Of a stretch of DNA of 64,000 nt, positions 25,877 to 35,371 are shown piece after piece. The stretch is from Bradyrhizobium sp. 195 (GTDB lineage Bacteria > Pseudomonadota > Alphaproteobacteria > Rhizobiales > Xanthobacteraceae), in NCBI RefSeq assembly GCF_023101665.1, contig NZ_CP082162.1, positions 248,001 to 312,000 on the forward strand, read 5' to 3'. The translations under genes were made by a program, and so were the position numbers. A model generated the notes under the pieces. That model was not told the DNA's origin. It saw only the letters and a list, made by a program, of their open reading frames with translations, and ran no database searches. Numbering within the stretch: the stretch's first letter is position 1; every line of letters starts with the position of its first letter.

Positions 25877-25974
25877 ATGGATGGGGCTGCCAAGTGTCGA
25901 GAAGCGGCAGAGCGACTGCCACCCGGTCGTGAGCGTGAGCTTCTGATGAAGCGAGTGCAACAAGCTGAAAAAAC
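25877..25974 (+). pseudogene. 5' part of a small 'LPPG...L' gene cut by IS66
   Basis: MDGAAKCREAAERLPPGRER, then LLMKRVQQAEK runs into the IS end. Removing the element and one target copy joins it to 28565-28642 as QQAEKTAQISDWLNPGPAP. Relatives are at 7338 and 60430. The original N-terminus may be an upstream ATG at about 25826 in another frame. Confidence 0.7.
25967..25974. repeat. IS66 target-site duplication, left copy
   Basis: GAAAAAAC, repeated exactly at 28565-28572. Confidence 0.9.
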
Positions 25975-26050
25975 GTAAGCGCGATTTTCCCCGCACGATG
26001 ACGCCGGCGGTTTTGATGGATTGCCCTAGTATCGGGCGATACCGGGCCGT

Positions 26051-27622
26051 TCAGGCAGTGGCGGCTTTGTGGAAGTTGAAGGGCAGCAGGTCGGTAATAT
26101 CGGCGTCGCCGGCGCGCTGAGGCGATTCGGTGAGGACGTGGCGCAACCACGCTAACGGCTCGACACGTGAGGCGCGGCAGGTCAGCATCAGGCTGTAGAC
26201 GACGGCACTGGCCTTGGCTCCGTCCACGGTATCGCTGAACAACCAACTCTTCCTGCCAGTTGCAAAAACCCTGATGTCGCGCTCCAGAAGATTGTTGTCG
26301 ATCGGCATGCTGCCGTCCCCGGTGTAGCGCGTCAGATATTCCCATTGGTTTCGGGTGTAGGATACGGCGTCGCCGAGCTTGCTGTCAGGCAAGACCTTCG
26401 GGGCCATGTCATCGAGCCATACCTTGAGAGCATTGAGGATGGGGACACTATGTTGCTGGCGGAAGCGGCGAATGCAGTCGGCCTGTGTTTCACCCTTCTC
26501 CGGTATTCCGTCCCGCGCCTGCCTTTCAACCCGGTAGAGCTGGTCGAAGAACCGCAGCGCCTGCTCGGGCGGACCGCCGCCCTTCTTCCTCGCCCTGAGG
26601 GCATCGACAAAGCGCCGCCGGGAGTGGGCCATGCAGCCGATGTGGGTGGCCAGTTCCAGCGTGCGCCATGCGGTATAGCCGTCACTCATCACGATGCCGC
26701 GGTAATCGCCGAGGAAGGCCTGCGGGTGGATTTGGCCGCGGCCCGGCTGATAATCCAGAAGAACGATGGGCTCGTGACTGCCCTTGCCGCTGCGATAAGC
26801 CCACATATACGATGTGCTGGTGGCCTTTTTGTCCTTCTCCTTGAGGACCTGAACCGTCGTCTCGTCGCCATGGATGAGAGGCTGCGATCTGAGCCGCAGC
26901 TTCAGGGCGTCATAGATGCGGGAGAGATGTTTCTCGCTCGAGCCGATCACCCAGCGACCCAAAGCGCCGCGGCTGACCGGAACACCGGCGCGTTCGAAGG
27001 CCTGCGCCAGGCGGTAGAGCGGCGTGCCATCGACATATTTATGAACCAGCGCGAACGCCAGCGTTGAGGCCGTGGCAACGCTGCCCGGCAGCGGCTGCGT
27101 CGGCATCGGCGCGGTCACGACAGGGGCGTTGATCCCGGTGCGATCGCAATGGCGGCACGCATATTTGAAGCGTACGTTCTGTAAAACCTTCGCCTTCACC
27201 TCGATATGAAGTTGCTCGGTGACAGCCTCGCCCATGCGATGCATCTGGCCACGGCAGCAAGGACACGCCTTCTGATCGTCGGGCAGGTCATACTCGACGC
27301 GCTCACGCGGCAGGTTCGCCGGCAGCGGCCTGCGGCCGCGCTTCTTTCCCGTTGTGTTTTCGACGGGTGGCAAGCCCGTGTCCGGAAGTTCGGCGATATT
27401 GTTCGTTTCACTGCCGGCGTCATCCTCATCGGCGGCCTGCTCGGCTTCATTGAAGAGACGATCGACGTGCTTTTCGCTGCGTGGCGCAAAACGATGCAGG
27501 CGTGCCAGCGCCAGTTCTTCCTCGAGTTTGACGACGCGGTCGGCGAGTTGATGGTTATCCGCCTGCAGCGCAGCAATGCGCGCCAACAGCACTTCAACAC
27601 TCGGATCGCCGGTTCGATTCAT
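26051..27622 (-). CDS. tnpC: IS66 transposase TnpC
   Basis: 523 residues. N-terminal Leu-zipper-like region (ADNHQLADRVVKLEEELALA), then a zinc-binding segment (CPCCRGQMHRMG, CRHCDRTG), a central IS66 DDE domain with LIHGDETTVQVL, IVMSDGYTAWR and the final acidic residue in NNLLERDIRVFATGRKSWLF. The C-terminal LTCRASRVEPLAWLRHVL is also typical. Length and motifs are those of a full IS66 transposase. Third gene of the IS operon. Confidence 0.93.
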   Translation of the reverse strand: MNRTGDPSVEVLLARIAALQADNHQLADRVVKLEEELALARLHRFAPRSEKHVDRLFNEAEQAADEDDAGSETNNIAELPDTGLPPVENTTGKKRGRRPLPANLPRERVEYDLPDDQKACPCCRGQMHRMGEAVTEQLHIEVKAKVLQNVRFKYACRHCDRTGINAPVVTAPMPTQPLPGSVATASTLAFALVHKYVDGTPLYRLAQAFERAGVPVSRGALGRWVIGSSEKHLSRIYDALKLRLRSQPLIHGDETTVQVLKEKDKKATSTSYMWAYRSGKGSHEPIVLLDYQPGRGQIHPQAFLGDYRGIVMSDGYTAWRTLELATHIGCMAHSRRRFVDALRARKKGGGPPEQALRFFDQLYRVERQARDGIPEKGETQADCIRRFRQQHSVPILNALKVWLDDMAPKVLPDSKLGDAVSYTRNQWEYLTRYTGDGSMPIDNNLLERDIRVFATGRKSWLFSDTVDGAKASAVVYSLMLTCRASRVEPLAWLRHVLTESPQRAGDADITDLLPFNFHKAATA

Positions 27623-27674
27623 CGGATTCTTGAATCTGAACCGTACCGACGCGTCAACCGCTCAACTCGAGAGC

Positions 27675-28028
27675 TCAGCCGGCAACCTGATATTGCCGCA
27701 CCGGATGGCGGACCATCGCATCGATATCGATGCCGTCAAGGATCCAGTGCAATTGCTCGGTCGTCAGCGTGACGACCGCCTCCTGGCGGCGCGGCCATCG
27801 GAACTTGTCCTCGGTCAGCCGCTTCAGGACCAGCACAAAGCCGGACCGGTCGAAGAACAGCAACTTCATCCGGTCGCAACGGCGATTGCAGAACGCAAAA
27901 ACCGCCGGAGTGAATGGATCGAGCGCCATCGTCTCCTGGACCAGGACCGCAAGGCTGTTGATGCCAGCCCGGAAGTCGATCGGCTCACGGTGCAGATAGA
28001 CCTGCAGGTCACCGCCCAGTCTGAACAT
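27675..28028 (-). CDS. tnpB: IS66 accessory protein TnpB
   Basis: 117 residues with the IS66 Orf2 hallmarks VYLHREPIDFRAGINSL, FAFCNRRCDRMKLLFFDRSG and LKRLTEDKFRWP. Required with TnpA and TnpC for transposition of IS66 elements; the biochemical role is unclear. Overlaps the end of tnpA by 20 bases, as usual. Confidence 0.93.
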   Translation of the reverse strand: MFRLGGDLQVYLHREPIDFRAGINSLAVLVQETMALDPFTPAVFAFCNRRCDRMKLLFFDRSGFVLVLKRLTEDKFRWPRRQEAVVTLTTEQLHWILDGIDIDAMVRHPVRQYQVAG

Positions 28029-28482
28029 GGCCCAGTGCTCCGATGATCGCCGTCAATGCATCCACATCGCCGCATTCCAGCGCGAGCTTCACGCCGTTCG
28101 GCAGCGACACGCTCACTTTGGCCGGAGAACAAAAAGCTGGAGTCCCTTTGGGTTCCGAACCACGCATTTCATCGCAAGTCGCCGGCAAATCCACCGTCGC
28201 CACGCTGTCTTGCCGCGACAGGGCTCGATCGGCGGACCCCTCAAGCTGAACCGGGATGAACGCCGGGCGTGAGGACGGCGGCAGCGACCTGGTGGCGGTG
28301 TGCTTCTTGATCCACTTCCGAAGGAGGTTCGCGTTGACCCCATGTTCGAGTGCAAGCCTCGATACCGAAACCCCAGGCTCAAGGCAGGCCGTGACAAGAC
28401 GCTCTTTCGATGCCGCCTCGTAGCGCCGGCGACCGTTCCGGCCAACAAGCCTGACCCGCAGTTTCTGATCATCCGCTGCCAT
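28009..28482 (-). CDS. tnpA: IS66 accessory protein TnpA (helix-turn-helix)
   Basis: 157 residues from the ATG at 28482, chosen because MAADDQKLRVRLVGRNGRRR is the family start; an open extension reaches 28539. The Tnp_1-like HTH (ASKERLVTACLEPGVSVSRL, GVNANLLRKWIKKH) would bind the IS ends. The C-terminal part (KVSVSLPNGVKLALECGD) precedes the tnpB overlap. First gene of the IS66 operon. Confidence 0.9.
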   Translation of the reverse strand: MAADDQKLRVRLVGRNGRRRYEAASKERLVTACLEPGVSVSRLALEHGVNANLLRKWIKKHTATRSLPPSSRPAFIPVQLEGSADRALSRQDSVATVDLPATCDEMRGSEPKGTPAFCSPAKVSVSLPNGVKLALECGDVDALTAIIGALGHVQTGR

Positions 28483-28564
28483 CACAAGGTGTCCACCTAT
28501 TTTGGTGGACACCTCATGCATCAGAGCACTCAAAAGCAAAAGGTGCGGAGAAATTCGCGCTTAC

Positions 28565-28642
28565 GAAAAAACCGCGCAGATCAGCGACTGGTTAAACCCA
28601 GGCCCGGCACCTTCGCTCGGCGGTCTTCTGAAGATCTCTTGA
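28565..28642 (+). pseudogene. 3' part of the small gene cut by IS66
   Basis: Begins with the second target copy and reads on as TAQISDWLNPGPAPSLGG to a TGA at 28642. The QISDWL-P pattern matches the HISEWL/NKWL C-termini of its relatives. Confidence 0.7.
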
Positions 28643-29180
28643 TCCGCGCAATTTGTTGCATGCGATCTGCGTAAGCCGAGAAGCGGATGCCAGTTGTGGG
28701 TCACGAGCGGCCGTTCCACGGTCGCACGAGACAGACCTGTTCACGCCCGCGCTCAGTATTCCAGCGCGCCAGCGCGCACGGCCGCGCGTCTGGTCCTGCT
28801 TGAAAGGCGCTAAAACCTACAGCCCAAAGCCCGGGCCAATCTCCCGCATAAGCCTGAGCGCGGCGGCAGTATTGCGGCCATAGAAGAGTGCCTGATCAAA
28901 CTGAGAAAAGATGCCCATTTCGAATAGAGCTATAGCAACGCCTCTAAGCATGGTTGTGGACCGGGTTGAACGATGCCGCGCAAGTTCAAAAACGGCCCCA
29001 GCCGCAGATGTTCGGTCCGATCAAGGAGCCGCGCCATCCTATCATTTTTCGAGAGGCTGGCCCCTTGATCTCACGCAGCGGATGCGAGTCGGCTTACTGC
29101 CCGCAAGACCTACGTTTCAGTTGCTGCCTCCGCCCGTTAGGCGCGAAAGCCGGTCACGACGAACGACTCTCGGGTAGGCG
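28643..29180. other. Spacer between IS66 and IS21
   Basis: No gene recognised; open frames look like shadows. Confidence 0.4.
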
Positions 29181-29345
29181 CTATTTTCCACTCGGCGCGT
29201 TCCCCGTTGTAGTCGCCGTGGTCCCCGCTTGTTGCGGCTGCGGCGGCGGTGCCTTAGGAGCCGACGTCAGCATACGAATCCTCCATTGCCCATTCTCACG
29301 AACATCAAGAGCAGTCCAAATAGCGCTTATTTCTAGGGGTGTCAT
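29181..29345 (-). pseudogene. C-terminal fragment of a SnoaL/DUF4440-like protein cut by IS21
   Basis: ISAIWTALDVRENGQWRIRM, then a Pro/Gln/Thr-rich tail. The W-x-x-x-D-V-R-x-N-G-Q-W-R-I-R pattern is the last strand of SnoaL-like/SgcJ-type proteins. The fragment begins at the IS21 edge; I could not find the N-terminal part beyond the other end of the element. Confidence 0.4.
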
Positions 29346-29347
29346 TC

Positions 29348-29351
29348 GGCC
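29348..29351. repeat. IS21 target duplication, left copy
   Basis: GGCC, repeated at 31804-31807. Confidence 0.6.
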
Positions 29352-29452
29352 TGCAATATTGACCCCCTAAGCCGGGGGATCGGCGTCCAAAATTGACCCC
29401 CTACAGGTTGGTCTTTGCGCTGCCTGCTTCGTAACAAAGCAGGTGGTGGAGG

Positions 29453-30952
29453 ATGCTGGTCGTGGAGACGATTGCGCGGATTCGGCGCGAGCACTTCATC
29501 AAGGGCAAGACGATCAAGGAGATCGCCCGTGATCTGAAGGTATCACGGAACACGGTCCGGAAGGTTCTGAGGTCGGGAGAGACCTCCTTCGAGTATGAGC
29601 GGCAAGTGCAGCCGCGACCAAAGCTCTGACGATGGTCAGTCGAACTTGACGGGCTGCTTGCGGCGAACGTGACTAAATCAGCTCGTGAACAGCTGACGCT
29701 GATCCGGATCTTCGAGGAGCTGCGCGGGCGGGGCTATGACCGCGGCTACGATGCCGTGCGGCGTTACGCCAGGCGGTGGAGCAAGGAACGCGGGCAATCG
29801 ACCGCAGCGGCCTATGTCCCGCTGAGTTTTGCGCCAGGCGAAGCCTACCAGTTCGACTGGAGCCATGAGGTGGTGCTGTTGAGCGGAACCACCGTGGTCG
29901 TGAAGGTCGCTCACGTTCGGCTCTGCCACAGCCGTATGCTGTTTGCCCGGGCGTATCCGCGAGAGACGCAGGAGATGGTGTTCGATACTCATGACCGGGC
30001 GTTCGCGCTGTTCAAGGGCACCTGCACCCGCGGCATCTACGACAACATGAAGACCGCCGTGGAGACGATCTTCGTCGGTAAAGGGCGTCTTTACAATCGC
30101 CGGTTCCTGCAGATGTGCAGCCACTATCTAGTCGATCCAGTCGCCTGCACGCCAGCGTCTGGCTGGGAGAAGGGGCAGGTCGAGAACCAGGTCGGGCTGG
30201 TCAGGGAACGCTTCTTCACGCCGCGGCTGCGGTTCAAAAACCTCGACGAGTTAAACGCCTGGCTACTCGACAAATGCATCGCCTACGCCAAGGCTCATCG
30301 CCATCCGGAGCTGGCCGATCAGACGATCTGGGACGTGTTCGAAGCCGAACGCCCCAAACTCGTTCCCTATGCCGGCCGGTTCGACGGCTTCCATGCGGTG
30401 ACGGCATCGGTCTCGAAGACCTGCCTGGTGCGCTTCGACAACAACAAATACTCGGTAGCAGCCAGCGCAGTCGGACGACCGGTCGAGGTTCAAGCCTATG
30501 CCGATCGCATCGTGATCCGTCAGGATGGACGCATCGTTGCCGAGCACCCGCGATCCTTTGGCCGCGGCGATACCGTCTAAGACCCTTGGCATTTTGTGCC
30601 GGTGCTCGCCCGCAAACCCGGCGCCTTGCGCAACGGTGCTCCCTTCAAGGACTGGGTGCTGCCGGCCGCGATCGAGCGGATCCGGCGCAAGCTTGCCAGC
30701 ACCGACGATGGCAATCGGCAGATGGTCGACATCCTCAACGCGGTGCTGACTGACGGTCTGCCCGCGGTGGAAGCGGCCTGTGCCGAAGCGCTCGGTCATG
30801 GCGTCCATTCCGCCGATGTCGTGCTCAACATCCTGGCTCGTCAACGCGAACCCACCCCACCGGCCAACATCATGACGCCGGCCGCACTGACGCTCCGCCA
30901 TGCGCCGATCGCCGATTGTGCCCGCTACGACAACCTCCGGAGGACCATCTGA
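29453..30952 (+). pseudogene. istA: IS21 transposase IstA, two nonsense codons
   Basis: Frame begins MLVVETIARIRREHFIKGKT with an HTH (IKEIARDLKVSRNTVRKVLR). A TGA at 29627-29629 interrupts it. It resumes with the rve integrase core (YQFDWSHEV, TRGIYDNMKTAV, GWEKGQVENQVGLVRERFF) until a TAA at 30578-30580 where a Tyr is expected (GDTV-Y-DPWH). The C-terminal part then runs to 30952, where TGA overlaps the istB ATG. Apart from the two stops, the sequence is well preserved. Confidence 0.88.
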
Positions 30953-31788
30953 TGGAACGAACCCAAATCTTCGACCTCATGGGCGAGCTCAAGCTCTACG
31001 GCATGAAGGCTGCCTTCGACGAGATCATGGCAACTGCCGTCAAGCGCCAGCACGAACCCCAGCGCATTGTCGGCGACTTGCTCAACGCCGAGATCAACGA
31101 GAAGCAAGCCAGGTCGATCAAATACCAGCTCACCATTGCCAAGCTGCCGTTGGCCAAGGACATCGCCGACTTCCAGTTCGACGGCACGCCGATCAATCAG
31201 ACTCTCGTCAATGATCTCGCTGGCGGCGGCTTCATCGCCCAACAGCGCAACGTCGTGCTGGTTGGCGGCACCGGCACAGGCAAACCCACCTGGCCATTGC
31301 CATCGCCAGAAGCTGCATCCGATCCGGAGCTCGCGGCCGCTTCTTCAACGTCGTCGACCTCGTCAATCGCCTCGAGACCGAGACCCGCAATGGACGGCAA
31401 GGTCGGCTCGCCGAGCATCTGACCCGCATGGACTTCATCGTGCTGGATGAACTCGGCTATTTGCCCTTCGCCCAATCCGGTGGCCAGCTTCTCTTCCACC
31501 TCGTCAGCCGGCTCTATGAGCGCGCCTCCGTCATCGTGACCACCAATCTCGCATTCGGCGAATGGCCGACCGTGTTCGGCGACGCCAAGATGGGCCACCG
31601 CGCTGCTCGACCGGTTGACCCATCACTGCGACATCGTCGAGACCGGCAACGATAGCTGGCGGTTCAAAAGCCGAGACGACGATCACGCCACCCGCGCTCG
31701 TCTCGCCTCCTATCCCGGCCAGCTCCGACGAGACGAGCGCTACCAGCAAACCCCGCCGCGCAAAGGGGTCAAAATTGGACGCCGATGA
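30952..31788 (+). pseudogene. istB: IS21 ATPase helper IstB, frameshifted
   Basis: MERTQIFDLMGELKLYGMKA to the Walker A GGTGTGK is in frame. A small indel immediately after the Walker lysine shifts the frame; the third part ([19 protein letters not shown], the Walker B region) is in another frame. A second indel lies after GDAKM. IstB normally loads the transposase complex with ATP; this copy cannot. Confidence 0.85.
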
Positions 31789-31803
31789 GGGGTCAAATTT
31801 GCA

Positions 31804-32365
31804 GGCCGATTGACACGCGAGCTTTCGTAACCGCCAGCATTGGACTGAGTGGCTCGCACCGATGGTGTCCCGTCCTCCTTCTTCGCATGAATGCTGAACG
31901 TCATCCCATCCTCAAAAGGGAAAGGTCGGCTGGCGTTGCGCCGCTCTGAGGACTATTCACCACTGGATATGACAGTCACACACTGACTTACGACAGCTTG
32001 GTCACTGCAAGGGTCGATTCGGTGTCACGACTGAATGACCATTGTCTCAAATGGGTCAGAAGCGGCCCTCTGCGGGCATCGCCGGGAAGGTCAACTACGG
32101 GCCATGTGTGGACGGCTCCGGGTTGGCAAGAAGAATCTTCACGTCGCAGTATTGGTCGGAGCAGCCATGTGTTCGGCCTTTTCGCGCGGTACACGTGACC
32201 GCTGGCCATAATGCCCTCCGCGGATCAGGTCCCGGTCAACAGCACGCATTCGATGATGCCCTGGCCCGTGTGGGTTGTCCTGATCGCCGGATCGACCGGC
32301 ACTGCATTACGTGCTGTTCGCCTCCCAACCGTTACGTCACGCCGGCGATGTCGGCGCGATCTCGT
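31804..32365. other. Spacer between IS21 and IS110 remnants
   Basis: No gene recognised; contains repeat R2 at 32053-32102. Confidence 0.4.
32053..32102 (+). repeat. Intergenic repeat R2, copy 1
   Basis: GGGTCAGAAGCGGCCCTCTG and following bases (GCGGGCATCGCCGGGAAGGTC) match 42136-42187 with few differences. Confidence 0.6.
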
Positions 32366-33397
32366 TTAGGCCGCCAGCGCGGCCGGCTCCTGATAGCGTT
32401 CGTTCCTGGCCATCATTGCCCAAGCCATCCTGGCGAGCTTATTGGCGAGCGCAATGGCGGCAACCTTGGTCGGCCGCCGCGCCAGCAGTCCAGTGAGCCA
32501 AGGCCGGTGGCCAGTACCATGGATCTTGGCATAGCGGATCACGGCGAGTGCGCCAGCCGTGAACAGGCTGCGCAAATAACGGTCGCCTTGCTTACTGATG
32601 CTGCCGAGCTTGTCCTTGCCCCCGCTCGAGTTCTGCTTTGGTACGAGCCCGACCCACGCTGAGAAGTCCCGCCCCGATCGAAAGGCCTTGGGATCAGCAA
32701 TACTGGCAACCAGCGCTGTTGCCAGCGCCGGCCCGACGCCCGGGATCGCATCCAGCCGTTTGCTCGTCGCATTTGAACGATGCCAGGCGATGATGCGGCG
32801 GTCAAACTCAAGGATCTGAACTTTCAGGGCGCGCAATTGACCACCGAGAGCAGTAAGACATGCTCGGGCCACCTCGGGCAGACGATCGTCGGCTGGATCA
32901 GCGACAACTTCCAGCAATTGCTCGACACCTCGGCGCCCGACAGGGGCAACGATCCCGAACTCGGCAAGATAGGCACGGATCGAGTTGATCACTGCTGTCC
33001 TTTGACGGATGAAAAGATGGCGCCCTCGATGCAGCATCAGGCAGCTCTGCTGCTCGACTGTCTTGGTCGGCACAAATCGCATGTTGGGTCGCGTGACCGC
33101 TTCACAGATCGCCTCCGCGTCCATCGCGTCGTTCTTCTGCCGCTTGACGTAGGGCTTCACATAGGCCGGAGGCATCAATCGAACCGTGTGCCCCAACGCC
33201 TGCAGCTCGCGCGACCAATAGTGCGATGATGCGCAAGCCTCGATCCCCACCAGGCATGGCGGCAACTTCTGGAAAAACGCCAAGACGTGGCGGCGCCTCA
33301 ACTGACGGCGTACGACCACTTGGCCGGCTGCATCAACGCCGTGCACTTGGAAGACCGACTTCGCATATCAAGACCAATCGTCGAAATTGACTGCATA
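32366..33397 (-). pseudogene. IS110-family transposase, N-terminal frameshift
   Basis: The ATG at 33397 starts MQSISTIGLD; the next codons are shifted by loss of one T near 33366. Restoring it gives GLDIAKSVFQVHGVDAAGQ and a 343-residue protein. The rest is intact: IGIEACASSHYWSREL-like DEDD region, VKPYVKRQKNDAMDAEAICE, and the C-terminal transposase_20 domain (IPGVGPALATALVASIAD, FSAWVGLVPKQNSSGGK). The first Asp of the DEDD catalytic set is in the shifted part, so the remaining 326-residue frame should be inactive. Confidence 0.85.
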
Positions 33398-33492
33398 GGC
33401 TGCTCCTCCGAATCGTGGGAACCTCAAAACAGCACCCACTCCTTGGCACTCTCGTGCCGGTGGAGGAGCCGTCCACAGCATCAACAGCGGAC

Positions 33493-33708
33493 TCACGGTG
33501 CAGGCGTTCGGGCGATGGAAACCTTAATAGTCACGGTGCCAATTGCCTCGTCCGATGAGGCCGTCAGAGTGAGGGGTTCTCTCACATCCTGCTGGTCGCG
33601 GGCGAGCAACAGCGCAGTCTGCGCGGCCTCTTCGACGGCCGCCTCAGCGTCAAACTCGACCCCCTCTTGATCGGGAGGGTCCCCGAGTTGAGAGAAATAA
33701 AAGCGCAT
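33493..33708 (-). CDS. DUF6894-type small protein, paralogue 2
   Basis: 71 residues: MRFYFSQLGDPPDQEGVEFD, helix AEAAVEEAAQTALLLARDQQ, final strands LTASSDEAIGTVTIKVSIA. Same layout as the genes at 9208 and 60642. Cytoplasmic, function unknown. Confidence 0.65.
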   Translation of the reverse strand: MRFYFSQLGDPPDQEGVEFDAEAAVEEAAQTALLLARDQQDVREPLTLTASSDEAIGTVTIKVSIARTPAP

Positions 33709-33796
33709 GGCTGACTAAAGCTCTTATGGAAGAGGGAACGTTCCTAGTCAGGTACAGATAGCTCTCGTCGAAACCCGACGCTTGGACGACTTCTCA

Positions 33797-34213
33797 TCAT
33801 AAATCCTCGATAGTCACAAAGTTCTTCTGGAGGTCGAGAACCCGCTCTGCACGGCTTGCCTGCAAGACTCTGTTGACATGAACCGTGCTTAATCCAAGCG
33901 CTTCCCCCAGCTCAGATTGCGTCACTGGAAACTCGAACTCTTCTCCGTTCGACAGCCCAACTGCGGCCATCTGCTGCCGCAACTCCGCGAGAAGGTGCGC
34001 CATACGTGCGGCGGCTGGTCGCACCCACATGTTGACGATCCACTCGCGGAAGATAGCAACGTCTACCAGCGTTTCCCGCCACAGCGCCCGGCACTCGAAC
34101 GCCGATGATTGTTCCAGGGTTCGTCGGCCGGCAAGCGCCAAGATGGCAGCGAGCCCGCCGAGATAGGGCGCAACTTGGATCATCACGGAGCTAACGAGTG
34201 GGGTGGTCGACAA
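33797..34213 (-). CDS. Crp/Fnr-type regulator, DNA-binding part only (truncated)
   Basis: 138 residues. From residue ~43 it matches Crp-family proteins: CRALWRETLVDVAIFREWIV, AAARMAHLLAELRQQM, then the HTH FPVTQSELGEALGLSTVHVNRVLQ. The N-terminal ~40 residues do not look like a cyclic-nucleotide/effector barrel, which is missing. It may be a fragment, or a free DNA-binding module. It lies downstream of the PAS histidine kinase on the same strand. Confidence 0.7.
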   Translation of the reverse strand: MSTTPLVSSVMIQVAPYLGGLAAILALAGRRTLEQSSAFECRALWRETLVDVAIFREWIVNMWVRPAAARMAHLLAELRQQMAAVGLSNGEEFEFPVTQSELGEALGLSTVHVNRVLQASRAERVLDLQKNFVTIEDL

Positions 34214-34242
34214 AACTAGCCAGTTTGCATGCCATTAGAACT

Positions 34243-35367
34243 TCACCCCTCTGCCGACAGGGGCATGGTGAACATGAACCGAGTTTCCTCACTCGTCGAA
34301 CTGACCGTCAATTCGCCACCGTGCGCTTTGGCGATCTGGGAGGCGATGTAGAGGCCTAGTCCAAGTCCTTGCCGGCTGCCGTGAGCGTTCCCGCGGAAGA
34401 AGGGCTCGAACAGCTTGTCCATCGCGGCTTGTGGGATCGGCTGGCCAGCGTTGGAGACCCAGAGCTCGAATGAACTCTCGCCTGTTTCCGCGTGAACGAT
34501 TACGGGCTTGCTCGACGCTCCATGCGTGAGGGCGTTTCCGACGAGGTTAGACAGCATCTGCCCAAGCCGCTGGCCATCACAGTTCACGGGTCGCCCGATC
34601 TTGAACTGGGCGTCGATGACTCGGCCGGGCGAGGCCAGTCTCAGTTCGTCTACGACGCCCATGAGCACCGGCTCCAGCGGTTTTCCGACATCGCGGTTCA
34701 GTCCGATCCCGCCGCCCAGCCGGCCACGGGCAAGATCAAGTACGTTGTCGATCAGTCCTGCCATTCGCATGACGGTGGTCTGCATCATGGCGATAACCTG
34801 CCGCTCTTTCTCGGTCTGCACACTCCTGTCGAGGATACGGACACCGGCACTGATCGAAGCGAGCGGATTGCGCAGGTCATGCCCGAGAACCGCGATGAAC
34901 TGCTCTCGGAGCTCCGAGGTTTCGTGCTCTCGTTGCAAATTGACCTCGGCAGATCTTTCGCCTGTTTTAGCTGCCTCACGGGCTCGAAGAAGCTCCTGTT
35001 CGTAGCGGCGCCGATCAGCCGCTCTGATGAGCACCAGGCGGATGGAAACGGGTTTGCCGTCGGCGTCCCGACGCTCGGTTGCGTTAGCGATCATCTGGAG
35101 CGGCTGCCCGTCCGCCTTGATGACGTCGATGGCGAATTCCTCGAACGAACCTTGCATTCGCAATAGCGGCGCGATGTGAGTTTCGTAATAGATGCGCCCC
35201 GCCATGGTCAGAAAGTCGCTGAAGCGCTTTCCGATCATCTGGTACGCGGCATAACCGCTCCAGCCGGACAAAGTTTGATTCACATACTCCAGCCGGCCGC
35301 CGGGCGACAGCGAAACGTAACCGCAAGGGGCGTTCTCGACCATGTCGGTGAAGCCGAGCGAGACCAT
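34243..35367 (-). CDS. PAS-domain sensor histidine kinase
   Basis: 374 residues, no membrane segment. PAS domain at ~10-125 (FTDMVENAPCGYVSLSPGGR, YVNQTLSGWSGY, MIGKRFSDFL), a short coiled linker, HisKA with H-box VLGHDLRNPLASIS, then HATPase with N-box MLSNLVGNALTHG, and G boxes QGLGLGLYIASQIAKAHGG. Cytoplasmic kinase likely activated through the PAS domain. Its start lies five bases after the stop of the RsbQ-like hydrolase gene, indicating coupling; RsbQ-type hydrolases are known to feed signals to PAS partners. Confidence 0.9.
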   Translation of the reverse strand: MVSLGFTDMVENAPCGYVSLSPGGRLEYVNQTLSGWSGYAAYQMIGKRFSDFLTMAGRIYYETHIAPLLRMQGSFEEFAIDVIKADGQPLQMIANATERRDADGKPVSIRLVLIRAADRRRYEQELLRAREAAKTGERSAEVNLQREHETSELREQFIAVLGHDLRNPLASISAGVRILDRSVQTEKERQVIAMMQTTVMRMAGLIDNVLDLARGRLGGGIGLNRDVGKPLEPVLMGVVDELRLASPGRVIDAQFKIGRPVNCDGQRLGQMLSNLVGNALTHGASSKPVIVHAETGESSFELWVSNAGQPIPQAAMDKLFEPFFRGNAHGSRQGLGLGLYIASQIAKAHGGELTVSSTSEETRFMFTMPLSAEG

Positions 35368-35371
35368 GCGG

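Larger units (their letters stand above)
25975..28564 (-). mobile_element. IS66-family insertion sequence, apparently complete
   Basis: 2,590 bp bounded by imperfect inverted repeats GTAAGCGCGATTTTCCCCGCA and its partner (GTAAGCGCGAATTTCTCCGCA), with 8-bp target duplications. It carries tnpA, tnpB and tnpC in the usual IS66 order on the minus strand, all with open frames, so it may still be active. Confidence 0.92.
29352..31803 (+). mobile_element. IS21-family insertion sequence with mutated genes
   Basis: 2,452 bp starting TGCAATATTGACCCC and ending GGGGTCAAATTTGCA. Inner repeats GGCGTCCAAAATTGACCCC (left) and its inverted partner (right) are the usual multiple terminal repeats. GGCC flanks both sides. 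istA and istB are both broken, so it could move only if complemented. Confidence 0.9.
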
